The translations under genes and the position numbers were made by a program. The notes under the pieces were generated by a model. The model was not told the origin of the DNA, ran no database searches, and worked only from the letters and a program-made list of their open reading frames with translations. A stretch of DNA of 64,000 bases from an uncultured Prevotellaceae bacterium. Its GTDB lineage: Bacteria > Bacteroidota > Bacteroidia > Bacteroidales > Bacteroidaceae. Positions 56,797 to 64,000 of this stretch are shown in pieces (position 1 is the stretch's first letter; every line of letters starts with the position of its first letter). The DNA is taken from positions 1-64,000 of the forward strand of contig CAMJIL010000007.1 in the NCBI GenBank assembly GCA_946405805.1, read 5' to 3'.

Positions 56797-57879
56797 TTAA
56801 TCTTCATAACACAACTGCGGCAATGCCTCTTTTATCTTGATAAAGTCTGCCTTATACTGGGGCTCGCGAGTCCACTCCTTCACACTCTTAATGGAAACAT
56901 CTGGATTAAAGCATGCCTTGGGACGATAATGCTGTTCAGGGGAAAGGTTCAGCAAATTCTCTAACATTGATACTGTTTTATCATAATCCAATACCAAGTC
57001 TTCAAAACGAAGTGTTGTATAAGATGAAGAGCCTTTATCAAAATTAGAATATGCCATCCTAACCCACTCTATATAATGCTCTACAGTATCATGGGGCATC
57101 CATGATAAATCAAGACGCTGACAGATGCAATAAATATCACGCGGATCTCGATAAACCATTATCTGCTTGAGGTTAGGAACATATCTGCGGAAGTGTTCCG
57201 TTTCTATTTTACAAGCAGCAAAGAGTTGATCTAATATCAGAGAATTGCTCTTCCCTGTATAGAAATAATTAAAAATGCTATTGAGCAGTTTCCTACATAG
57301 TTTCTGGTATTCCTCCACTGTCATAGCCTTGAGATAATAGATATCCGAAGCATCATAGTATCTACCCATCAAGTGGTTTATCGGACTTCCTTCTGCAGCA
57401 TTAACTTTATTTGATAATATCTCTTTTACAAATGTGTGAAAATATGGACGAAGTGCAGGATAATCACGATAAAATGGTGAAAAATATATAACATCAAGCA
57501 ATTGCTTTACTGCAGCATCTCTCCAAAAGTAGTTTTGGCTCAGGCTTTCGTCAAAGCAACGCTCCAACTGGTATAGACCGCCTGTATATCTAAGAATATC
57601 TATTTCACATTTGCTTTCCTTGGGGGATGTTTGACTTCCTTCCGGATCTACTGTTCCAATAGCAACAGTATCACGATACTCCCTTATCAAATCTATTACA
57701 GCACTAGAACCTGTAGCGCCAAAGCCTTCTATTGATATGATATTATCAAAGAGACATTCTTCGCTCAATTCTGCTGTTTCTTTCATTGATGCCGCATCGT
57801 CCCAGAATTTGTTGCGTTTTCGTTCCGCAACCAACTTATAAGGCATGATGTCTCTTATATATAATCTTAATTTTTTCAT
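56797..57879 (-). CDS. Sulfotransferase-family protein
   Basis: P-loop-like SIEGFGATGSSAVIDLI; MVYRDPRDIYCICQR; RFEDLVLDYDKTV. Confidence 0.65.
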   Translation of the reverse strand: MKKLRLYIRDIMPYKLVAERKRNKFWDDAASMKETAELSEECLFDNIISIEGFGATGSSAVIDLIREYRDTVAIGTVDPEGSQTSPKESKCEIDILRYTGGLYQLERCFDESLSQNYFWRDAAVKQLLDVIYFSPFYRDYPALRPYFHTFVKEILSNKVNAAEGSPINHLMGRYYDASDIYYLKAMTVEEYQKLCRKLLNSIFNYFYTGKSNSLILDQLFAACKIETEHFRRYVPNLKQIMVYRDPRDIYCICQRLDLSWMPHDTVEHYIEWVRMAYSNFDKGSSSYTTLRFEDLVLDYDKTVSMLENLLNLSPEQHYRPKACFNPDVSIKSVKEWTREPQYKADFIKIKEALPQLCYED

Positions 57880-59129
57880 AGATACCTCAATTTTAATACT
57901 GTCAGATTAACCAGCACATCCATAATATGGTTTATCAGCAAGCCAACGCCTGTTCCAGTAATTCCTCCATAGTGATAGCCTAATATTACTGCTGGAACAA
58001 AACTCATATATGAAACAGCTTGCAGCAACAGGTATATCTTTGGTTCTCCTGCTGCCATCGGAACAAGGGCTGCAGGAAGATATAATGCCCTAAAGACAAG
58101 TCCTATCGAGGCTATCTGAGCCATTGGCACTATTGGTAAGAATTCATCACTTAACAATATTGGAACCGCCCAAGGCATCAGGGCTATAGCAACTATTGTT
58201 ATAGGAATTATAATGGCCAGCCCAAGTTTTGTCTGTCGAATTATAGCAAGCCGTCTTTGGGCTTTATCCCTAAAAATGCTTGAGAGACGAGGAAAGAAAT
58301 CGTTTTCTAATGATGCAAAAACAACATTTGAAATCATCAGTGTCAATGTCAATCCTGCACTATATAAGCCCACATCATCCAAAGAACCATTCACATTTAT
58401 GTATGCTTTTACGCCCAGTTTTCCAAGGTTTGCTATAAAGCCAGCCACGACAAATGAGGATCCCAGCACAAGCATTTGGCGCCCTTTGGCAAGAAACACT
58501 TTGGCGAAGCAGAACTTTGGAGGAAAGGCTCTATACGAATATATCATTGTGACAACAGCAAGGGAGAATGTCATCAGCACTAATGCTGCAATGATGCCAT
58601 CCATTCCCCAGATGTAATATAGCGGAATAGTTGTTGCTATGCCAAGAGCTACATGTAGTACAGACACTCCTGCTATAGTCTTCATCTTCTGCAGGCCTCG
58701 CAAAACTGTCATTTCGCCACAGGTGATGGTTGAGAAGGCTACTGCTGGCGATAACATCACTAACTGCCAGACGTGATTGCTATCCGAAAAGAGCATCCAA
58801 GACAAAGGATAGGCAAAGACAATTGTAGCCAGCATGCCGAAAACTGCAAGAATCATTATCCAGGAGCGAGTTAACGTAACTGAATCTGCAAGGTTCTCTG
58901 TATCACTATTTCTGGCAATCTCCCTCGTTCCGCTCTGATCCATTCCAATATTTGTTGTGGAGTGGATGAACTCGCGGGTTTCGTTATATATGGAGTTCAG
59001 ACCTACTCCAGCAGGCCCCAGCAATTCGGCAGCAAACTTGGCACGAACCAAATTCATCACGATACTCAGTCCTTGCACGCTACCAAATAGCGTCATTACC
59101 TTCAACAGTTTCTTATATGATGAGTCCAT
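57876..59129 (-). CDS. O-antigen/polysaccharide flippase (Wzx-like, MOP superfamily)
   Basis: Polytopic; KFAAELLGPAGVGLNSIYN; glycan-cluster context. Confidence 0.82.
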   Translation of the reverse strand: MDSSYKKLLKVMTLFGSVQGLSIVMNLVRAKFAAELLGPAGVGLNSIYNETREFIHSTTNIGMDQSGTREIARNSDTENLADSVTLTRSWIMILAVFGMLATIVFAYPLSWMLFSDSNHVWQLVMLSPAVAFSTITCGEMTVLRGLQKMKTIAGVSVLHVALGIATTIPLYYIWGMDGIIAALVLMTFSLAVVTMIYSYRAFPPKFCFAKVFLAKGRQMLVLGSSFVVAGFIANLGKLGVKAYINVNGSLDDVGLYSAGLTLTLMISNVVFASLENDFFPRLSSIFRDKAQRRLAIIRQTKLGLAIIIPITIVAIALMPWAVPILLSDEFLPIVPMAQIASIGLVFRALYLPAALVPMAAGEPKIYLLLQAVSYMSFVPAVILGYHYGGITGTGVGLLINHIMDVLVNLTVLKLRYL

Positions 59130-59991
59130 TGCGTCTGATTATTATAGCTATCATCTGGAAGACAATAACATGAAAGAGAAAAATCTCCAAAGTATAGTTG
59201 CCCAATATCACAAAGTATCTTTGTCTCATCACTTTATCAAGCATCGGTGGAAGCGATGATACTGTAGGAATTATCATCAAAATGGAAGGCCAAAAGATAG
59301 CTGCATTTCTAACATGAGACTCTATGTCATTATAGAACCAGATAGCTGCTACCATACATAATATTCCAATGAGGAATAGGCAACAGGATTCCTTAGTATT
59401 AATTACTTTATTCCCAACAAACTTGCAAAGCCACATTCCCAGCATAAAGTCCACCAGCCTAACTGGAGCAAAAATATATAGCCAAGCATTTATATCATCT
59501 TCAGAAATGTAGTAGCAATACAAAGAATAGAGCAACAATAATACTAATATCCCCAATCTGCTACTTACTATTAAGTATAATAAAGGTAAGAATAACCATG
59601 CTGCCAACAATACTGACAAGAACCATGCTACTGCATTACCTCCGAAATATACAGCATGTAGCGGAATCCAACTTTGTATCAACAGCAGTGAAGGAAGGGC
59701 ATATAAAAAATCTTGCACATTATGCTTCAACAGAACAGCCATTAACCATGAAAGGAAAAATAATGGATATATCTTCCTAATATGTTTTAACAGATATTCT
59801 TTGTGACGGAAGTCTCCTTGTTCTAATGCTTTTCCATAATGACGCATCGTGAGATATCCGCTTAATATGAAGAAAAAAGCAACGCCACTATCTCCTCCAG
59901 CTTCGAAATGGGGAAAGCCTAAAATACTCAAATGGGAACACACAATGAGCATTATAAATATGAAGCGCAGTATCTGTAATTGTATAATCAT
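59113..59991 (-). CDS. Acyltransferase 3 family membrane protein
   Basis: QILRFIFIMLIVCSHLSILGFPHFEAGGDSGVAFFFILSGYLTMRHYG. Confidence 0.82.
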   Translation of the reverse strand: MIIQLQILRFIFIMLIVCSHLSILGFPHFEAGGDSGVAFFFILSGYLTMRHYGKALEQGDFRHKEYLLKHIRKIYPLFFLSWLMAVLLKHNVQDFLYALPSLLLIQSWIPLHAVYFGGNAVAWFLSVLLAAWLFLPLLYLIVSSRLGILVLLLLYSLYCYYISEDDINAWLYIFAPVRLVDFMLGMWLCKFVGNKVINTKESCCLFLIGILCMVAAIWFYNDIESHVRNAAIFWPSILMIIPTVSSLPPMLDKVMRQRYFVILGNYTLEIFLFHVIVFQMIAIIIRRNGLII

Positions 59992-59994
59992 GTC

Positions 59995-60945
59995 TCAGCG
60001 AATCATCAATTTATACAATCTGCACGCTATACCTCGTGCGCCAAAGCCTTCTTTCTGCTGTATCAAAGGTTCCATCAAGTGCACCTTATCATCTTCCATG
60101 CTGGTGCCAAAGTCAAAGTAATTATAGCCTTCATTCCTGTAATGCTCTACAACATGCGACAGCAGCAAGTCGAGTGCCTTAGTTTTTTTTCCAAAAGGAG
60201 TAGATGATATATATTGTGTGCGAACAACCTGAGATGAGTCGTAGATTAAAGTACCTCCTTCCAGATTTCCTTCAGGGCTTACAACTCCATAGCAGAAGAT
60301 ATTCCGGGGGAAAAGGCTCTTTAGTCTTTCCATTTCCTCAATAGTATGCACAGGCTTTGAATTGTATGTTTCACGAAGATTGTCCGATAGAACCGTCCAG
60401 AACTGCTTCATAAGGCCTTCCGAATCGCATACTATCTCCCACCCTTCTCTCTTCAGTTTGTTCGCATAGGTACAACGCCTTGGGGAAATATGTAATTCTG
60501 AACGAAGATTTATTGCTGACATCAGGTTACATTCTATTATTTCTGCTCCATTTCTCCACAACCAGTAGCTGTCGTCTTCCGATGGTTGCTTGTTGTAAAT
60601 GGTTGGCATCTGCTTGTAGTACCATTCCTTGATGCCTTCTTCATGCAGAAACTGCATGGTTTTATCAAATATTTCGCCTATTTCTACATTATGCACCTTC
60701 TTATTCAGCACTAATCCGCCATAGGTCAAACCTTGATGCGACCATAAAGATTTTCCCCTCCTGTTGGCTGGCAAAAGGGATAACAACTTGTCGCCTTTAT
60801 AGTACATCAGGGAATAGTCCTCAAAGCGATCCGCATGATATTCCATGTAATCGCGCAAAAAAAGGAAAGTGCCATTCTTGGATTCTCTCACAAAGGAATC
60901 CCACTCCGCCTTCTTATCTGCCGTATATCGAACGATATGTATCAA
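59995..60945 (-). CDS. GNAT/FemAB-like acyltransferase
   Basis: HIVRYTADKKAEWDSFVRESKNGTFLFLRDYMEYHADRF...; probable TTG start at 60945 (ORF extends to 61026). Confidence 0.65.
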   Translation of the reverse strand: MIHIVRYTADKKAEWDSFVRESKNGTFLFLRDYMEYHADRFEDYSLMYYKGDKLLSLLPANRRGKSLWSHQGLTYGGLVLNKKVHNVEIGEIFDKTMQFLHEEGIKEWYYKQMPTIYNKQPSEDDSYWLWRNGAEIIECNLMSAINLRSELHISPRRCTYANKLKREGWEIVCDSEGLMKQFWTVLSDNLRETYNSKPVHTIEEMERLKSLFPRNIFCYGVVSPEGNLEGGTLIYDSSQVVRTQYISSTPFGKKTKALDLLLSHVVEHYRNEGYNYFDFGTSMEDDKVHLMEPLIQQKEGFGARGIACRLYKLMIR

Positions 60946-61324
60946 AATCTCTAATATAATCTTCTTCTTCGTAGTCATGACTTGCAAGCACAAGACATAG
61001 GGCTCCTGTTGTGAAAGCTCTTTCATGTGCCCAGATGCCTGGAGGCACCAGCAAACCTTGATATGGACGATTGAGGGTTACTACCTTCTCGTCTTTTCCG
61101 TCATTCAGATACACCTCCAATGCTCCTGATGCTGCTATTATCATCTGCCAGCATTCCTTGTGGGCATGAGCTCCTCGGTCCTTACCTGCAGGAACATCAT
61201 ATATATAGAATACACGACGAATAGCAAAGGGAACATGTTTCTCTTCGTAGATATATGTCAGGCTGCCTCGAGGGTCTTCTTCCTTGGGCAATTCTATTAT
61301 CTTGCAATCGCTTAACTCTGTCAT
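60914..61324 (-). CDS. FdtA/QdtA-type sugar 3,4-ketoisomerase (WxcM-like cupin)
   Basis: DPRGSLTYIYEEKHVPFAIRRVFYIYDVPAGKDRGAHAHKECWQMI. Confidence 0.85.
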   Translation of the reverse strand: MTELSDCKIIELPKEEDPRGSLTYIYEEKHVPFAIRRVFYIYDVPAGKDRGAHAHKECWQMIIAASGALEVYLNDGKDEKVVTLNRPYQGLLVPPGIWAHERAFTTGALCLVLASHDYEEEDYIRDFDTYRSIYGR

Positions 61325-61350
61325 ACTAAAATAACGTTTTCATCTCTTTT

Positions 61351-62346
61351 TTATTGCACCATATTCTGGGGCTCTCCACGCAGGAAGGCCTTCACATTCT
61401 CCATTGCTATCTGCATCAGGCGTTGTCTGGCTGCTAAAGTGGCCCAGGCTATGTGTGGGGTGATGTGACAGTTTGCAACTTCCAACAGCGGACTTCCGTT
61501 TCTTGGGGGCTCTTCAGTCAAGACATCAATACCTGCAGCATATATCCTACCCTTTTTCAAAGCATCAGCGAGGGCTTGTTCGTCTATAAGCGGACCTCTG
61601 CCTGTATTCAAAATAATGGCTGTTGGCTTCATCAGCGACAAGGTCTCCTTATTTATTATATGCTTCGTCTTTTCAGTCAATGGGCAATGAAGGCTCAGGA
61701 CATCCGACTCCTTAAAAAGTTCCTCAAGGGTTTCTGCCTTCCTGATTCCTTCTATTCCAAGTGCTGATATTTCAGCCTCAGTCTTTGAGCTGAAAGCCTG
61801 TATCTTCATACCCAAAGAGGCTGCAATACGGGCTGTTGCTGTACCAGTATTGCCTAACCCGATGACTCCGAAAGTCCTTCCTGCTAACTCCATTTGGGGA
61901 GAAATTTGGAAAGAAAAGTCCGGATTCATCGACCAATCGCCTTTGTGCACCACTTCATCATGACCTGCTACATTGTTCGAAATATGCAAGAGATGGGCTA
62001 TTGCCAACTGGGCTACGGACATTGTGCTATAGGCAGGAATATTCGTAACAATAATGCCCTTATCCCTTGCTGCCTTTGTATCCACAACATTATATCCAGT
62101 GGCGAGCACACCAATATAGCGCAACTTTGGCAAGCTGTCCATTACCTCCTTAGAGAACACTACCTTGTTTGTCAGCACGATATCGGCATCCTTGGCTCTT
62201 TCCACCACCAACTCAGGAGCCGATCTGTCATACATCACAAACACACACTTGCTACCATCTGGAAGCTCTATATTCCTCCAAGGCTCCCAGCTGATGTCAC
62301 CAGGATTGGCTGCATAGCCGTCCATTTCTACTATCTTCATAGTCAT
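61351..62346 (-). CDS. D-2-hydroxyacid dehydrogenase
   Basis: NAD motif GVIGLGNTGTATARIAASLGM; LNTGRGPLIDEQAL. Confidence 0.9.
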   Translation of the reverse strand: MTMKIVEMDGYAANPGDISWEPWRNIELPDGSKCVFVMYDRSAPELVVERAKDADIVLTNKVVFSKEVMDSLPKLRYIGVLATGYNVVDTKAARDKGIIVTNIPAYSTMSVAQLAIAHLLHISNNVAGHDEVVHKGDWSMNPDFSFQISPQMELAGRTFGVIGLGNTGTATARIAASLGMKIQAFSSKTEAEISALGIEGIRKAETLEELFKESDVLSLHCPLTEKTKHIINKETLSLMKPTAIILNTGRGPLIDEQALADALKKGRIYAAGIDVLTEEPPRNGSPLLEVANCHITPHIAWATLAARQRLMQIAMENVKAFLRGEPQNMVQ

Positions 62347-62390
62347 ATTATTTATTGTTCCTTATGGTTTCCCCATAAGGTATTCGAATG

Positions 62391-62398
62391 CAAAGGTA
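62391..62398 (-). promoter_or_regulatory. -7 element TACCTTTG, candidate promoter for the 62346-55641 minus-strand operon
   Basis: CAAAGGTA on plus strand, upstream of the first gene. Confidence 0.5.
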
Positions 62399-62597
62399 CG
62401 ATTAAGTCGTGAGAAATACAAATAAAAAAAGAATTTTTTATTTTATTGCCATGACGAAGTACCTTAAACCGTAGGTAAAAGATAATATTTTTTTCTGAAA
62501 TATCCAAAATCATCAGGCAATAGAACTTAAATTATTCTTACTTCTACTGATTTTTATATTTCTCTGCCGAGGAAAAATAATTTACCCCTAAGGAAAA

Positions 62598-62744
62598 TTT
62601 ATGTTCAAGGGCCTGAAACTACTGTCCAAGGCCCGTAAACTACTGTCCAAGGCCCTGAAACATATGTTCAAAGGCCTTGAACAGAAAATATCCCTAAGGG
62701 AAAAGAAAAATCCATCAGGGAGAAAAGAAAAACACTCCGAGAGA
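62598..62744. repeat. 21-nt tandem array (7 units, later ones divergent)
   Basis: TTTATGTTCAAGGGCCTGAAA / CTACTGTCCAAGGCCCGTAAA / CTACTGTCCAAGGCCCTGAAA / CATATGTTCAAAGGCCTTGAA / CAGAAAATATCCCTAAGGGAA ... Confidence 0.85.
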
Positions 62745-62756
62745 GAGAAAAGAAAT

Positions 62757-62783
62757 GGTGTCGCCACAGAAAATGACGACACC
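62757..62783. terminator. Hairpin GGTGTCG...CGACACC
   Basis: 7-bp perfect stem, 13-nt loop, at end of the 21-nt array. Confidence 0.4.
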
Positions 62784-62867
62784 AAATACTAATTTAAATA
62801 AAAGTTATATTCGGTTATACCTTACCTGTTTTTGTTTATCTAAATAAACTAGTATTACTAAGTTATT

Positions 62868-64000
62868 CTACTTTGGTGTATCAACTACCTTCTTACCACT
62901 GATTTCTACACTCATCTTAACAGCTTTTATGTTGTCCCAATCAAAGCCTAAACTTCTATCTATCAAGAAAGCATTTTGATTAGCAATCGTGAAGGTATAT
63001 ACATCACCCTCTTTCCTGACATTAACTGTAATGGTTTCTTCACCCATACCTTGACGAGAACTTGTAGATAAGTTTGTCCAGCCTGATCCACCTTCCATGA
63101 AGTACTCGAAAGTACCAGCATTTGTTGTGAAGGATGCTTGTGACTCATCATAGTTAGGAACAGCAATATACACATGTCCCCAACCCAAATTCTTGTTCTC
63201 ACCGCCTAAATCTGCCTCGAAATTGAGGGTTCCTTCACTGATAGAAACAGCATTTTCCCAAATGCCGCCTGTAGGAGGAGCTACAAGATATCTCGTATTC
63301 AGACCATCACCAGTAACAACTATTACACCAGCAGATGCAGGACTATTACTATTTGCTGTAATATTGACAGTTTGGTCAGCATCAGTAATTTGGATATCCT
63401 GTTCTACCTTATAACCATCACCGAACGTTACGATAATCTTGCCAGCACCTCTATAATTTGCAGGAGCCGTGATAGAGAACGAGCCATCCAAATCAGTTAT
63501 TACACGAGCAGTTTCTATGCCCTTTCCATATGTAATAAACATTGTACATATATTAGAACCAGAGCCCTCATTGATAACCTTACCACTAATTACAGGAGCC
63601 TTAGCAGGCATTTGCAGTGTAATAGTCTTTGTCTCCTGAGGATTCAAAGTAACATTCTGCTTTACAATCTTTGTTTCATCAATGCTTGGCCATCCATATT
63701 CATCAAACACCTCTGCATAATTACCATAAGCTTCAGAATTTACCTTAATAAGCATTTTTGTATTGCTTGGAACGACACAAGAAGCTATACCATCAGCATT
63801 TGTATAAGCTGTACGCTGACCATCAAAATCTACTGGAACACCAACTATAGGATTACCAGCATTGTCAACTACCTTGGCATTTAATGTAGCACGAGCCTCT
63901 GGCCAATCAAGGTTATGCCATGAGAAGTGAGTAACAGTGCCCACATAAGCATTCAAAATAGCATCGTAAGTTGCTACGCCCTCTTCTTCCCAAAGACCTT
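62868..64000 (-). CDS. Surface/secreted protein with carboxypeptidase-regulatory-like domains, partial at right edge
   Basis: Frame stays open past 63956 to the window end (GLWEEEGVATYDAILNAYVGT...); NAKVVDNAGNPIVGVPVDFDGQRTAYTNADGIASCVVP. Confidence 0.7.
   Translation of the reverse strand, partial: GLWEEEGVATYDAILNAYVGTVTHFSWHNLDWPEARATLNAKVVDNAGNPIVGVPVDFDGQRTAYTNADGIASCVVPSNTKMLIKVNSEAYGNYAEVFDEYGWPSIDETKIVKQNVTLNPQETKTITLQMPAKAPVISGKVINEGSGSNICTMFITYGKGIETARVITDLDGSFSITAPANYRGAGKIIVTFGDGYKVEQDIQITDADQTVNITANSNSPASAGVIVVTGDGLNTRYLVAPPTGGIWENAVSISEGTLNFEADLGGENKNLGWGHVYIAVPNYDESQASFTTNAGTFEYFMEGGSGWTNLSTSSRQGMGEETITVNVRKEGDVYTFTIANQNAFLIDRSLGFDWDNIKAVKMSVEISGKKVVDTPK

Noticed and set aside
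62601-62792. 63-aa ORF (MFKGLKLLSKARKL...) as a coding gene
   Set aside because: Not called as CDS because it follows the 21-nt repeat and both strands are open; kept only as a finding
1-64000. tRNA, rRNA, transposase or phage genes
   Set aside because: None recognised by eye; a tRNAscan/ISfinder run would be needed to exclude them

Overview
Bacteroidales-type (Prevotella-like) chromosomal window, with T9SS genes and Bacteroidetes TTTG / TAnnTTTG promoters. Left to right: a CHASE2-domain locus; an imelysin / di-haem cytochrome / porin block; a RidA-family gene; a T9SS core operon (PorP/SprF-GldK-L-M-N); a DPP-IV-like peptidase; a TonB-dependent receptor; an amidohydrolase; queD-queE-folE; a ferredoxin missed by the ORF track; PorT; pgeF-obgE-rodA; hpt-adk; dnaE; pssA-psd; tadA/rplS; an lpxA-like gene; an RND efflux operon; a PorZ-like T9SS protein; and a surface-glycan cluster running to a D-2-hydroxyacid dehydrogenase. 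I saw no tRNA, rRNA, CRISPR array or transposase. The strongest unexplained signal is a family of mosaic tandem arrays with a strict 7-nt period. Many different heptamer families are joined in one register, up to 26 units. They fill nearly every non-trivial gap of the 2.8-18 kb block, often contain the stop codon of one gene and the start codon of the next, and also occur inside the coding sequence of the TonB receptor, where they encode alternating polar/hydrophobic, beta-strand-like peptides. Other candidates are a preQ1-I-like pseudoknot in the queD leader, a terminator overlapping the queD promoter, two parallel convergent barrel/coiled-coil lipoprotein gene pairs, a truncated cytochrome c biogenesis-like gene ending in a repeat, and a 99-bp tail-to-tail overlap of glycosyltransferase genes. 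All calls are by eye; no searches were run.
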